Source: Planktothrix rubescens CCAP 1459/22 (GTDB lineage Bacteria > Cyanobacteriota > Cyanobacteriia > Cyanobacteriales > Microcoleaceae). Taken from it: 64,000 bases of DNA. The position numbers and the translations under genes are program-made. Under the pieces are notes generated by a model that searched no databases, had not been told where the DNA came from, and saw only the letters and a program-made list of their open reading frames with translations. Shown piece by piece: positions 17,975 to 27,501 of the stretch. Position 1 is the first letter of the stretch. The number at the start of each line of letters is the position of its first letter. Location: contig LR882958.1 in assembly GCA_904830895.1 (NCBI GenBank), forward strand, positions 2,722,001-2,786,000, in the 5' to 3' direction.

Positions 17975-18168
17975 AATTTTATCTCCATTAGGGACTACTA
18001 GAGCAGGCTTTAAGTCAAAAGTATAAGTCCTAATTATACCTACTAATCCTGTGTCGTTACGATATACGGAAAACTTCTGCATAAAGCTCCCGAAATTGTA
18101 TGTCATAAACGCGCCTGGGGGTTGCTATAATTCTGGATTGATGTCAATAATCATAAGGCGATATGTTG

Positions 18169-18206
18169 TTGCGCTTAAGCGCATCCTAAAGAGGCGTGAA
18201 CGCCTC
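18169..18206. repeat. Two adjacent palindromes after the MoxR gene
   Basis: TTGCGCTTAAGCGCA (18169-18183, copy 2 of that family) followed by the hairpin GAGGCGTGAACGCCTC (18191-18206), just 3' of the minus-strand MoxR gene. They may end or stabilise its transcript, although no T-run is present. Confidence 0.55.
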
Positions 18207-18210
18207 ACTA

Positions 18211-19119
18211 CTAGGGTATGGCAATTGTCCTTAATAATTGTTCAATAATTGTTTTTGCCCGCCTTCCTCCCGCCGGAATTAAACGATGGGATAATACATG
18301 GGGCGCTAGGTATTTGACATCATCCGGTGTGCCATAATCTCTACCTGATAAAAATGCTAGGGCTTGGGTGGCTCGATGTAAAGAAATAGCACCGCGAGGA
18401 CTCACCCCTAAAGTGATTTCATCTGATTCTCTTGTGGCTCTAACTAAATTTAGAATATACTGTTGTAATGATGTTTCAATCTTAATTTGACGACACCAAT
18501 TTTGAATTTCTAATACCTCATCCTGAGATATACAAGGTTCTAAATCATCTACCGTTATTCCATGAGATAATCCTTGTAACATTTGCAATTCTTCCGCTTC
18601 CGTGGGATATCCTAAAGTTAGGGATAATAAGAATCTATCCATTTGGGCTTCAGGTAAGGGAAATGTTCCTTGATATTCAATGGGGTTTTGAGTTGCTATG
18701 ACAAAAAATGGTTTAGGAACTAACCGCGAAACTCCATCAACGGTGACTTGTCTTTCTTCCATTACTTCTAATAATGCGGACTGAGTTCGAGGCGTCGCCC
18801 GGTTAATTTCATCGGTTAATAAAATATTAGTAAAAATCGGCCCTGGTAAAAATTCAAATTCCCCAGTTCGGGGATTCCAAATATTAGTTCCGGTGATATC
18901 TGTAGGTAATAAATCCGGTGTACATTGTATCCGATGAAACTGTCCTGCTATCGAACGGGCTAGGGATTTTGCGAGTAAGGTCTTACCAACACCCGGAACA
19001 TCTTCTAATAGTGCATGACCCCCGGCTAATAAAGCTACTAATGTCAGCCGAATGGCGTCTTCTTTGCCTACAATTGTCCGGCTTAAATTCTGTTTTAGAT
19101 GTTCAATTCGTTGTTTCAT
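18211..19119 (-). CDS. MoxR-family AAA ATPase
   Basis: A 302-residue AAA+ ATPase of the MoxR/RavA type, which acts as a chaperone for protein complex maturation, often with VWA-domain partners. Walker A is VPGVGKTLLAK (about 41-51), Walker B is ILLTDEINR (about 99-107), with the typical ATQNPIEYQGTFPLPEAQMDRFL segment split across sensor 1 and the lid. The C-terminal lid domain is complete (VSPRGAISLHRATQ). No DUF58 or VWA partner is next to it, which is unusual since many moxR genes lie in such operons. Confidence 0.92.
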   Translation of the reverse strand: MKQRIEHLKQNLSRTIVGKEDAIRLTLVALLAGGHALLEDVPGVGKTLLAKSLARSIAGQFHRIQCTPDLLPTDITGTNIWNPRTGEFEFLPGPIFTNILLTDEINRATPRTQSALLEVMEERQVTVDGVSRLVPKPFFVIATQNPIEYQGTFPLPEAQMDRFLLSLTLGYPTEAEELQMLQGLSHGITVDDLEPCISQDEVLEIQNWCRQIKIETSLQQYILNLVRATRESDEITLGVSPRGAISLHRATQALAFLSGRDYGTPDDVKYLAPHVLSHRLIPAGGRRAKTIIEQLLRTIAIP

Positions 19120-19185
19120 GGGATATTTTTATTGGGAATAAGATAAAATGCACTTGTGTTAATTATAATGCTTGTGGAGAGAGAG

Positions 19186-19210
19186 AGAGACGCGCCGTGG
19201 CTCGTCTCTA
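19186..19210. repeat. Interspersed palindrome at the ribF 3' end
   Basis: Imperfect palindrome of the type GAGACGCGCC...GGCTCGTCTC preceded by a (GA)n run. Its edge supplies the TAG stop of ribF (minus strand). Confidence 0.6.
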
Positions 19211-20269
19211 CATGGGGTATAGTATCTCCTTAGCTTGTAAACAGTCCGCCTTAATTTGAGTTTTAAGGGCATCTAAAGAGGTGAATTTCTGTTCTGGGCG
19301 CAGGAATTGTTCTAGGCTAACATTTAAGGTTTTACCATATAAATCCCCCGACCAATCTAACAGATGAACCTCCACGGTGATGTTTTGACCTGCGACCGTT
19401 GGACGACAGCCAATATTCATCACCCCCGGATGATTCACTAAGTCAAAATTAGCATCATTTCCGGTTTCTGTGAGTGATTTCATCCCAGTTTCAGATACTT
19501 TTACTGCATAAACCCCATACCGAGGTAAGAATTTTTCCGGGGGTAATTGTAAATTAGCTGTGGGAAATCCGATAGTTCGTCCTAACTGTTGACCCTGAAC
19601 CACCGAGCCAACTACATGATAGGATCTTCCTAATAATTGATTGGCTCGACTAATCGCACCTTGTTCTAAGGAGGTGCGAATTTCTGAGCTACTAATCCGT
19701 TCGCCATTTTCACATAAATATAAAGGAACCGTTTGTACCTTAATTCCGTAATTCTCGGCAATTTTTTCTAAATCCTTAACAGTTCCAGCCCGTTTTTTCC
19801 CAAAGTGAAAATCAATTCCGACACTAATATAATTAGGTTGTAATTTTTGAATTAAAATCTTTTCCACAAATTCTACTGGGGATAAAGCCGCCATTTGTTG
19901 ATCAAAAGGTAATAAAACTAACTGTTTTACTCCCATTCTTTTTAACCATTCCGCTTTTTCATCTAGGGGAGTTAGTAACTTTTTGGGTTGACCTGTAAAA
20001 AATTCTTGAGGATGGGGATGAAAGGTGACAACTGTACTATAACCGAATTCCGATTCTCCTAAATTACTATCCAATAACAATCTATCCCGCGTCAACTGGG
20101 CGACGGGGTTAGTTAAAAGCATCTCTGTCGGTTGTCGGGAATCAATTTGCGGCTTTACATTTAAAATCGGCTGAATCACCTGTTGGTGGCCCCGATGTAA
20201 GCCATCAAAGTTCCCTAAAGCAACGGCAGTGGGCGTTAATATGGTATCGAGCGATGATGTTATCCACAC
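19208..20269 (-). CDS. ribF: Bifunctional riboflavin kinase / FAD synthetase
   Basis: RibF phosphorylates riboflavin to FMN and adenylylates it to FAD. The N-terminal nucleotidyltransferase domain has ALGNFDGLHRGHQ near residue 17 and TFHPHPQEFF; the C-terminal kinase domain has GRTIGFPTANL and PGVMNIGCRPTV. The length of 353 is slightly above the usual 300-330 because of a loop at about residues 40-75. The stop codon falls in an interspersed repeat, but the C-terminal LQAKEILYPM looks native. Confidence 0.93.
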   Translation of the reverse strand: MWITSSLDTILTPTAVALGNFDGLHRGHQQVIQPILNVKPQIDSRQPTEMLLTNPVAQLTRDRLLLDSNLGESEFGYSTVVTFHPHPQEFFTGQPKKLLTPLDEKAEWLKRMGVKQLVLLPFDQQMAALSPVEFVEKILIQKLQPNYISVGIDFHFGKKRAGTVKDLEKIAENYGIKVQTVPLYLCENGERISSSEIRTSLEQGAISRANQLLGRSYHVVGSVVQGQQLGRTIGFPTANLQLPPEKFLPRYGVYAVKVSETGMKSLTETGNDANFDLVNHPGVMNIGCRPTVAGQNITVEVHLLDWSGDLYGKTLNVSLEQFLRPEQKFTSLDALKTQIKADCLQAKEILYPM

Positions 20270-20351
20270 GCTTCACATTTTGACATAATTTTGAAATTTG
20301 CGATCGCCATTGTCAGAAAATCCTGTTAAATCAACCCTAGAGTTAGGCTAA

Positions 20352-21233
20352 CTAGGAGACAGGAGGACTTGAATTCAAAGGTGAACTTAACTGAATCGAC
20401 AATCCTTCCCTGGCGATTAAACTATTTGGAAACTGTTCGGCAACTTGTTCTCCAGTTTTATCCATAGAATCATCATTATGCAGGGGGTCATGGTGGAAAA
20501 TTACTAACCGTTTAACATTAGCTGCTTTTGCCACCTTGACTGCTTCTTGCCAAGTAGAATGTCCCCAACCTACTTTACTGGTTTTTTCAGAATGATATTG
20601 TTCATCACTGTAGGTAGCATCGTAAATTAAAACATCAGCATTTCTGGCTAAAAATAACACATTTTCATCTAAGCGGTCGGGAAAATGTTCCGTATCACTG
20701 ACATAAGCTGCGGAATAATTGTGCCAATTAACTCGATATCCGACCGCTTCCCCCGGATGGTTTAATAAAGCTGTTTCAACAACAATATCATCGCTAATTT
20801 TAATCGACTTACCCACATTAATATCAACAAACTTTAAGTCTGCTCCCATAATTTGTAAAGGAACTGGAAAATTAGGATGGAGCATTTGATCATTCAAACG
20901 ATGCTGCACCGTTGAACCATCGGGGGCGATTGTACCATAGATATAAAAAGTATTAATTTTAATAAAAGCGGGAACAAAAAATGGAAATCCCTGAATATGA
21001 TCCCAATGATAATGACTAAAAAATAAATGCCCAGTTACAGGCATTTGAGCAAGTAAAGATTGTCCGAGGACTCGTAAACCCGTACCCCCATCAAAAATCA
21101 ACCGTTCTGAACCAACCCGCATTTCAACACAGGGAGTATTTCCCCCGTAGCGAACTGTTTCCGAACCCGGACAAGCGATGCTCCCTCTGACTCCCCAAAA
21201 GTGAACCGTGAACTGGTTTTGTAAATTAGACAT
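20352..21233 (-). CDS. Metallo-beta-lactamase-fold hydrolase
   Basis: A 293-residue MBL-fold protein with zinc motif HYHWDH (His74, His76, Asp78, His79), further ligands in NHPGEAVGYR and YDATYSDEQYH, and a C-terminal histidine in FHHDP. The start FWGVRGSIACPG is typical of a cyanobacterial/proteobacterial branch of MBL hydrolases related to PhnP and RNase Z-like enzymes. The substrate is not identifiable. Monocistronic. Confidence 0.85.
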   Translation of the reverse strand: MSNLQNQFTVHFWGVRGSIACPGSETVRYGGNTPCVEMRVGSERLIFDGGTGLRVLGQSLLAQMPVTGHLFFSHYHWDHIQGFPFFVPAFIKINTFYIYGTIAPDGSTVQHRLNDQMLHPNFPVPLQIMGADLKFVDINVGKSIKISDDIVVETALLNHPGEAVGYRVNWHNYSAAYVSDTEHFPDRLDENVLFLARNADVLIYDATYSDEQYHSEKTSKVGWGHSTWQEAVKVAKAANVKRLVIFHHDPLHNDDSMDKTGEQVAEQFPNSLIAREGLSIQLSSPLNSSPPVS

Positions 21234-21446
21234 AGGTGTTAATTGCTAGTTGGAGTTAGGCAGTTGAGTGGGTTAAGATAATTAAGTTTTGGCTGGAAAA
21301 CTTAATCGTAACCGATTGAAATGCGAGTTGATCTCGGATCAATATTAGCTAATGTGACAAAATGCCATAAACTAGCCATAATGCCATTTTAATATTAGAT
21401 CAAATTTGAGATCACAAAACGCAAGACTTAACTTGGGATCGTCAGA

Positions 21447-22325
21447 ATGGATAAAGTCAGTAAAACCCTTGATCATCTTGAGCTAATTCGGATTAGCCTA
21501 TCAACCAACGGTCAGCAATTCCTGCATCAAGTTCAAACTCTATTATATTCCAGGGATAGGAGAGTTAATTCTTCCCAGATGTTCCTGGCTTTACCGCTAG
21601 GGCTTAATCTGAACTGGGTTCAACCTTGGAAACGATTACGCCACCGTCGGTCGGAACGTTTGAGAAGTTGGTTATTCCTCCTGATTCTATGCGGAATTTG
21701 GGGCTGGTGGAATAGTAAACTTTTGTTTTCAACGGCTTTGGCAATGGCGGTCGTCGGTTGGGTATATCGTCTACGGGAACTTCCGGTTAACTTCAACCAA
21801 TGGGACTGGTATCGACACCTGGAAAAATCTCAACGTCAATTTTTATTGGCGCTGGGGAGTGGGGTGAGTTCCGGGGTATTTCTCTATATTTGTTTATCAA
21901 TTTGGACAAGTTCCGAGAGTCCAGAAATTGCGTTAAGTTTAATTGGACAAAATTTAGGAATTTTAGGAATTTTGGGTTTGATTTTAGGGCAATGGTATCA
22001 ACAAAAATCCGATTTGGGTAAATCCGAACTCAATCAATGGTTAAAAGATTTAACCCAGGAGAATAGTCTGAAACGCTTGATTGCTGTCCGTCAAATCACT
22101 CAATCTTTTAAAGATTCTCCCCAAGGTTTGGGAAATCGACAGTTATTATTAGAAGCCCAACGTTGGCAACCTTTACCCACCCTCCAGTCTTTTCAAGGTA
22201 TTGATCGGACTCATGTTATTGAGTATTTTCAGTTAATGTTATATCAAGAAAATGAACCCTTCGTCCGTGAAGCGTTATTGGAAGGGTTACAAATTCTGGA
22301 ACAGAATCATCAGCATTATTCTTAG
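21447..22325 (+). CDS. Hypothetical membrane protein
   Basis: A 292-residue protein with four likely TM segments grouped as two hairpins (about residues 74-90 and 93-107, then 133-153 and 165-181). A soluble C-terminal helical domain follows (about 190-292), rich in Gln and Leu and possibly armadillo/HEAT-like. I do not recognise a named family. It stands alone between divergent and convergent neighbours. Predicted in the inner or thylakoid membrane. Confidence 0.7.
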   Translation: MDKVSKTLDHLELIRISLSTNGQQFLHQVQTLLYSRDRRVNSSQMFLALPLGLNLNWVQPWKRLRHRRSERLRSWLFLLILCGIWGWWNSKLLFSTALAMAVVGWVYRLRELPVNFNQWDWYRHLEKSQRQFLLALGSGVSSGVFLYICLSIWTSSESPEIALSLIGQNLGILGILGLILGQWYQQKSDLGKSELNQWLKDLTQENSLKRLIAVRQITQSFKDSPQGLGNRQLLLEAQRWQPLPTLQSFQGIDRTHVIEYFQLMLYQENEPFVREALLEGLQILEQNHQHYS

Positions 22326-22335
22326 AAATTAAAGT

Positions 22336-22926
22336 TTAGAATTGAGCTTGAAAATGATGTAAAATTAATTGACCATCAAAGGTTTCAAAAGTTACTTTTT
22401 GAATATTTAAACCCGTGAGTTTTAATTGAGCATGGGGGAAATTAAGGGCATCGGAACTAATATGATGGGAAACGCTCATTCCGGTTTCTGCTACTTTTTT
22501 GCCTTCGGTATCATAAGCCGATAAAACCGTTGCACTAGAACTGGTAATCATTCCACAAAATTTATGAATGGGATATTTAAAGTTGATTTCTAAATCTCCC
22601 CCTTTGGGCGCACCCATGATGACAGTCGTTGTGGGTTTAATCACAAAAGCGGGATTAGACGGTTGGAGAGCGATCGCATTCTTAAAAGTAATACCCCAAT
22701 GTTTAAACTGATTTTCAATTACTTCAAAACAATTTAAGTCTTCTAATGCTAACCGAATTTTAGTGGAGGTTTTAATTGTAAATTCTTGATCTAAATTTAG
22801 TTCTCCCCGTTGAGGATAAACAGTAATTTCAGCAGAATTGGATTCAGAATAAATAGGAGTTTCTAACTCAAAGAGCTCAATTACATCAACCGCCGGAAAG
22901 TCTTCGTCTATCATAAGGTTTTTCAT
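22336..22926 (-). CDS. Hypothetical protein
   Basis: A 196-residue soluble protein, mostly beta-rich in its C-terminal two thirds (NFKYPIHKFCGMITSSSATV, ITVYPQRGELNLDQEFTI). There is no signal peptide or known motif. It converges on the membrane protein gene with a 10-bp gap. Function unknown. Confidence 0.65.
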   Translation of the reverse strand: MKNLMIDEDFPAVDVIELFELETPIYSESNSAEITVYPQRGELNLDQEFTIKTSTKIRLALEDLNCFEVIENQFKHWGITFKNAIALQPSNPAFVIKPTTTVIMGAPKGGDLEINFKYPIHKFCGMITSSSATVLSAYDTEGKKVAETGMSVSHHISSDALNFPHAQLKLTGLNIQKVTFETFDGQLILHHFQAQF

Positions 22927-23304
22927 AATTACCCAAAGCCAAATTATTGATACGACAGGGTTGATTCCACCGTTCTGGTGTCAAACTGCTATCTTTTAGG
23001 AGGATGTGTCCAAAAAGAAGTGCTTAACCCATGAGGGGTATTACCCCCTATTATAAACAAGTGGAGAAAATTTGCAAACACTGGTCTAGGATTAACAAGA
23101 TCCTACAAAGGTTCTGAGGGGGAATCGGGAAGATTTGGCAAGGAGAGGCAGGGGAGACAGGGGAGGTAAACTCTTGTTATTACCCATTACCGATCACGGA
23201 TTTAAGAAGATTACGCAGATTAACACAAATTAAAATCAGTGAAATCAGTGAAATCCTCTTAAATCCGCGATCCCCATTACTTATTATTTTTCAAGAGGTT
23301 AATA
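22927..23304. other. Intergenic stretch with repeats
   Basis: About 378 bases, no gene seen. It contains a hairpin GAGGGGTATTACCCCCT near 23034, a G-rich tract near 23140-23165, and the second copy of the 85-bp repeat at 23191-23275. Confidence 0.6.
23191..23275. repeat. About 85-bp interspersed repeat (copy B)
   Basis: Near-identical inverted copy of 5878-5963. Contains AAATCAGTGAAATCAGTGAA as a tandem GTGAAATCA-type motif. Confidence 0.8.
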
Positions 23305-24186
23305 ATGTTTGAACCCAATGGATTTGGTCAGCGTTCAATTGTCACATCTCTAGGCAGAATGGTCTATTACACGGCGGAGACTGCCCCCTGGAATATTAAT
23401 GAAGAATTACCCCCATTAGTATTTTTACATGGATTCGGTGGGGGATCTTCTGCTTATGAATGGTCAAAAGTTTATCCCGCATTTGCGAATGAATACCAAA
23501 TTTTAGCCCCCGATTTAATCGGTTGGGGACGTTCAGAACATCCAGCAAAAAGTTATAAAATTGAGGATTATCTAACCACAATTACCGAATTTTTAGAACA
23601 AACTTGTTCAACTCCCGCTATTGTAATAGCCTCCTCCCTAACCGCAGCTTTTACCATTCGAGTCGCAATTCAACGTCCTGATTTGTTTAAATCACTTATT
23701 TTAGTAACTCCCTCTGGATTATCTGATTTTGGCAAAGATTATGGACAAAGTTTATTCAGCCAAATAGTGAAAACACCTTTCTTAGATCGAGTTTTGTATT
23801 TTACCGGAATTGCTAATCAGGCTGGGATTTACGGTTTTTTACACAATCGGCAATTTGCCCAACCTGATCGAATTTATTCCGAAATTGTGGAGGCTTATTT
23901 AAAATCGGCTCAACAACCGAATGCCGAATACGCAGCTTTGTCTTTTGTGGGGGGAGATTTGTGTTTTGATTTATCCTTATATATCAGTCAATTGATCACG
24001 CCTACGGGTATTATTTGGGGTGAGAAATCATCTTTTACCAGTCCCGAAACGGGTGAACGTTTAGCTAACTTAAATCCAACGGCGGTCAAGGTTTTTCAAA
24101 AAATAGATAATGTGGGATTAACGCCCCATTTAGAACTTCCCGCCGTTACCATTGGGGTAATTCGTCAATTTCTGAAAATGCTTTAA
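23305..24186 (+). CDS. Alpha/beta-hydrolase-fold protein
   Basis: A 293-residue alpha/beta hydrolase. The oxyanion-loop motif LHGFGGG (41-47) and the strand LAPDLIGWGRSEHP are clear. The nucleophile elbow reads VIASSLTAAF rather than the usual GxSxG, with Ser111 in the nucleophile position. A C-terminal His (LTPHLELP) could complete the triad. Resembles a group of cyanobacterial hydrolases of unknown substrate; esterase activity is possible. Confidence 0.8.
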   Translation: MFEPNGFGQRSIVTSLGRMVYYTAETAPWNINEELPPLVFLHGFGGGSSAYEWSKVYPAFANEYQILAPDLIGWGRSEHPAKSYKIEDYLTTITEFLEQTCSTPAIVIASSLTAAFTIRVAIQRPDLFKSLILVTPSGLSDFGKDYGQSLFSQIVKTPFLDRVLYFTGIANQAGIYGFLHNRQFAQPDRIYSEIVEAYLKSAQQPNAEYAALSFVGGDLCFDLSLYISQLITPTGIIWGEKSSFTSPETGERLANLNPTAVKVFQKIDNVGLTPHLELPAVTIGVIRQFLKML

Positions 24187-24241
24187 GGCTGTTCAACCCT
24201 AGGTAAAATAAGACTATGATTCCAAAGTGACGGTTAAGTTT

Positions 24242-24427
24242 ATGGCTAACACTGATTATTTCGATGAACTTCAGTGGCTTCCCGAAGCCAAGGTCAAACT
24301 GAAAAATATTCCCTATTTTGTTCGGACTCAGGCTAGACAACGTATTGAACAACTGGCCAGGGAAGCCGAACAAGGAATTGTGACCCCAGAAATGGTGGAA
24401 CAAGCCCGCTTAGAATTTGGCCAATAA
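24242..24427 (+). CDS. PCP-reductase-domain small protein
   Basis: A 61-residue protein consisting only of the domain found at the C-terminus of light-independent protochlorophyllide reductase subunit [21 protein letters not shown] then [21 protein letters not shown]. Stand-alone versions are common in cyanobacteria and their role is unclear. The GTG at 24227 is in frame, but the ATG at 24242 gives the family-like start. Too small for enzymatic activity by itself; may modulate tetrapyrrole enzymes. Confidence 0.8.
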   Translation: MANTDYFDELQWLPEAKVKLKNIPYFVRTQARQRIEQLAREAEQGIVTPEMVEQARLEFGQ

Positions 24428-24560
24428 CCCATCCCTTTGAAAAACAAAACCCAGAACTTGATTCTTAACTCTCCCCGACCCCCTGACTATAAAAATTGAC
24501 CCTAACGCTTTAAACTGAAGGGTAGGATTTTATTGTTTTTTAAGGTTAATTACATTAACG

Positions 24561-25286
24561 GTGAGAAAAGTAATTATTGCGGGTAATTGGAAAATGTTTA
24601 AAACCCAATCGGAAGCTCAAGAGTTTCTGCAAGGGTTTACTAATCATTTAGATGATACTCCAGAAGACAGGGAAGTGGTGCTGTGTGTACCCTTTACCAC
24701 ATTGGGTGTCATGTCGAAAAGTTTACATGGGAGTCGAATTTTCCCCGGTGCTCAAAACATACATTGGGAAGATTCTGGAGCCTACACGGGGGAAATTTCT
24801 GGCCCGATGTTACTAGAATTTGGTATCCGTTATGTTGTTGTCGGTCACAGTGAACGACGTCAATATTTTGGCGAAACCGATGAAACTGTGAATTTGCGAC
24901 TTAGAGCGGCTCAACGCCATGGTTTAACCCCCATTTTATGTGTGGGAGAAACCAAACAACAACGGGATGCTGGAGACACCGAAGGGGTGATTTTCTCTCA
25001 GTTGGAAAAGGATTTAATTGGGGTTGATCAAAATAATTTAGTCATTGCTTATGAGCCGATTTGGGCAATCGGAACTGGGGATACTTGTGAAACCACTGAA
25101 GCGAATCGGGTAATTGGTTTAATTCGCAGTAAATTAGTCAATTCTAATGTCACTATTCAATATGGTGGCTCTGTCAAACCTGATAATATTGATGAGATTA
25201 TGGCACAGCCAGAAATTGATGGGGCTTTAGTTGGAGGCGCTAGTTTACAACCAGAAGGTTTTGCCCGTATTGTTAATTATCAATAA
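24561..25286 (+). CDS. tpiA: Triosephosphate isomerase
   Basis: TIM-barrel enzyme interconverting glyceraldehyde-3-P and DHAP. Active-site features are GNWKM (Asn and Lys near residue 10), [11 protein letters not shown] with the catalytic His, [11 protein letters not shown] with the catalytic Glu, and the phosphate-binding [11 protein letters not shown]. Length 241. The start is GTG (24561), fixed by the conserved [12 protein letters not shown]-terminus. Confidence 0.97.
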   Translation: MRKVIIAGNWKMFKTQSEAQEFLQGFTNHLDDTPEDREVVLCVPFTTLGVMSKSLHGSRIFPGAQNIHWEDSGAYTGEISGPMLLEFGIRYVVVGHSERRQYFGETDETVNLRLRAAQRHGLTPILCVGETKQQRDAGDTEGVIFSQLEKDLIGVDQNNLVIAYEPIWAIGTGDTCETTEANRVIGLIRSKLVNSNVTIQYGGSVKPDNIDEIMAQPEIDGALVGGASLQPEGFARIVNYQ

Positions 25287-25287
25287 T

Positions 25288-25338
25288 CAGTTATCAGTCA
25301 TCAGTTATCAGTCATCAGTTATCAGTCATCAGTTATAG
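25288..25338. repeat. Tandem CAGTTAT/CAGTCAT heptamers
   Basis: Alternating CAGTTAT and CAGTCAT heptanucleotides just after tpiA, a short tandem repeat (STRR) typical of filamentous cyanobacteria. Confidence 0.85.
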
Positions 25339-25475
25339 CAGGGAACACCGGAACAGCCCCCCCAAACCCCCCGTGCACGGGGGGCTGGGGGGCAGGGAAC
25401 ACCGGGGGAAAACACTTTACCGTCTGGGTTCCAAGATCCGTCTGGTGTCTTAACTGCCTTGGCGGTTGCTATATC
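25334..25475. repeat. About 140-bp two-copy element (copy 1)
   Basis: Begins TATAGCAGGGAACACCGG and ends GGCGGTTGCTATATC, with short TATAGCA/TGCTATA terminal inverted repeats and a C-rich/G-rich hairpin inside. The whole unit recurs nearly unchanged at 56347-56488, so it behaves like a small non-autonomous element. Confidence 0.8.
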
Positions 25476-25541
25476 AGTTAAAGAGTTTACAGTTAAAAAG
25501 TTTATAGATCAAACTTATATTTTTCCCGCTACCTATTACCC

Positions 25542-25566
25542 ATTCGTAATTCGTAATTCGTAATTA
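25542..25566. repeat. Tandem TAATTCG heptamers upstream of folP
   Basis: Three ATTCGTA units end 13 bp before folP. A shorter copy (CGTAATTCGTAATTC) lies just before the LivH gene near 31180. Confidence 0.8.
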
Positions 25567-25579
25567 ACTATAAAAATTT

Positions 25580-26449
25580 ATGACTATTCTCAACCCTTTA
25601 AATATTAGAAATAAAAGTCTGGAATGGGGAAAACGAACTTATATTATGGGGGTTTTGAATGTAACTCCTGATAGTTTTAGCGATGGTGGGAATTTTAATA
25701 GTTTAGAAAGGGCTTTACATCAAGCGCAACAAATGGTGGAAGCGGGAGTTGATATTATTGATATTGGGGGACAATCTACCCGTCCTGGGGCGGAAATTGT
25801 GAGTTTAGAAATAGAATTAAATCGGGTTATTCCTGTGATTGAAACCATTAGAAATAGTGCTAATCAATTATTAGCAAATATTCCGATTTCTGTTGATACA
25901 ACTCGTTCTCAGGTGGCGGAAGTTGCAGTTAAAACCGGAGCGGATATTATTAATGATATTTCCGGGGCTACTTTTGATGCTGAAATGTTATCTATGGTGG
26001 CTAAATTGCAGGTTCCTATTATTTTAATGCACTTGCGAGGAACGCCAAAAACCATGCAAACTTTGACCGATTATCAGGATTTAATTGGGGAGTTAGAAGG
26101 GTTTTTACAAGATAGAATTAAAGAAGCGATCGCCGAAGGAATTTCACCTCAAAATATTATTATTGATCCGGGGATTGGTTTTGCAAAAACCTTTGAACAG
26201 AATTTAGAAATATTGAGGAATTTAACAAAATTGCGATCGCTTAATTGTCCGATTTTAGTCGGAACATCTCGAAAAAGTTTTATCGGTCATATTTTAAACC
26301 AACCCGACCCAAAACAAAGGGTTTGGGGAACAGCAGCGACCTGTGTGGTGGCTATTGCTAATGGTGCGGATATTTTACGAGTTCATGATGTTAAAGAAAT
26401 GGTGGATGTGAGTCGAGTTGCAGATGCTATTTATCGGGTGATTAATTAA
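25580..26449 (+). CDS. folP: Dihydropteroate synthase
   Basis: TIM-barrel enzyme of folate synthesis joining pterin pyrophosphate to p-aminobenzoate. Signatures: GVLNVTPDSFSDGG near residue 24, DIGGQSTRPGA, SVDTTRSQVA, IINDISGA, DPGIGFAKT and a terminal RVHDVKEM. Length 289. The N-terminus is slightly longer than usual. Monocistronic with an STRR upstream. Confidence 0.96.
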   Translation: MTILNPLNIRNKSLEWGKRTYIMGVLNVTPDSFSDGGNFNSLERALHQAQQMVEAGVDIIDIGGQSTRPGAEIVSLEIELNRVIPVIETIRNSANQLLANIPISVDTTRSQVAEVAVKTGADIINDISGATFDAEMLSMVAKLQVPIILMHLRGTPKTMQTLTDYQDLIGELEGFLQDRIKEAIAEGISPQNIIIDPGIGFAKTFEQNLEILRNLTKLRSLNCPILVGTSRKSFIGHILNQPDPKQRVWGTAATCVVAIANGADILRVHDVKEMVDVSRVADAIYRVIN

Positions 26450-26551
26450 TATAAATTCTAAAAATAGGGCGAGATTCTTCTATCAGGGCGAGGAGATATC
26501 GCCCCTACTTGATTTATAATTAATTGTTTAACCTTTCAATAGTCTATTTCT

Positions 26552-27292
26552 ATGTCTACTCCCGAAAAACTCTACGAAGGAAAAGCCAAAATCATCTATC
26601 CCACGGATGATCATGAAATATTACTCGCCTATTTCAAGGATGATGCAACGGCGTTTAATGCTCAAAAACGCGGAACAATTCAAGGGAAAGGAGAAATTAA
26701 TAATGCGATTTCTAGCCATCTATTTCAATGTTTAGAAGCAAAAGGAGTTCCGACCCATTATATTGATTGTCCTACCCCCAATGAAATGCGGGTGAAACGG
26801 GTTAAAATTGTGCCGATAGAAGTGATTGTTCGCAATATTGCGGCGGGAAGTTTATGTAAACAAACTGGGATTCCTGCGGGTACAATTATTGAACCGACTT
26901 TAGTAGAATTTTGCTATAAAAATGATGAATTAGGCGATCCATTATTAACACGGGAACGGCTATTATTAATGAAATTAGCCACGCCGGAACAGTTGGAAAA
27001 AATTACCCAATTATCCTTAAAAATTAATCAAATTCTCTCAGAATTTTTTAATGAATGTGGGATTACTTTAGTGGATTTTAAATTAGAATTTGGGATGACT
27101 TCTGAGGGTCAATTGGTACTCGCCGACGAAATTAGTCCTGATACCTGTCGTTTGTGGGATCAATCCGAAACAGACCCCGACCGACGAGTTTTGGATAAAG
27201 ACCGCTTCCGTCGAGATTTAGGAAATGTTGAATCTGGGTATCAACAAGTGCTTAAACGGGTTTTAGAGCATACCTCCAACCCATCGGAATAA
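26552..27292 (+). CDS. purC: SAICAR synthetase
   Basis: ATP-dependent phosphoribosylaminoimidazole-succinocarboxamide synthase of purine biosynthesis. Features: LYEGKAKIIYPTDD at the N-terminus (ATP site), VIVRNIAAGSLCK, and the C-terminal LADEISPDTCRLWD with metal-binding acids. Length 246, normal. A CCCCCTA...GGGGGGATC hairpin follows within 30 bp of the stop and may act as a terminator. Confidence 0.96.
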   Translation: MSTPEKLYEGKAKIIYPTDDHEILLAYFKDDATAFNAQKRGTIQGKGEINNAISSHLFQCLEAKGVPTHYIDCPTPNEMRVKRVKIVPIEVIVRNIAAGSLCKQTGIPAGTIIEPTLVEFCYKNDELGDPLLTRERLLLMKLATPEQLEKITQLSLKINQILSEFFNECGITLVDFKLEFGMTSEGQLVLADEISPDTCRLWDQSETDPDRRVLDKDRFRRDLGNVESGYQQVLKRVLEHTSNPSE

Positions 27293-27501
27293 AGCTAAAT
27301 ATTTTGATCCCCCTAAATCCTGTTGTCATGGGGTGTGGGGGGATCGCAACCTGTGATTTTCAAAGCTTTTCGATGTAGAAGTGTCAAAGCTTGTTAAGAT
27401 GTCAGATGTCGCAGCAATGGCAACGGGTGTAACCATCTCTCTAAGCCTTCGCTGAGGATCGACAAATTGTAGGTGTGGGATTGTCTAAAAGAGTGAGTAT
27501 C

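Noticed and set aside
25288..25338. Heptamer repeats as a possible CRISPR or attachment site
   Set aside because: Short tandem units with no spacers; they fit cyanobacterial STRRs.
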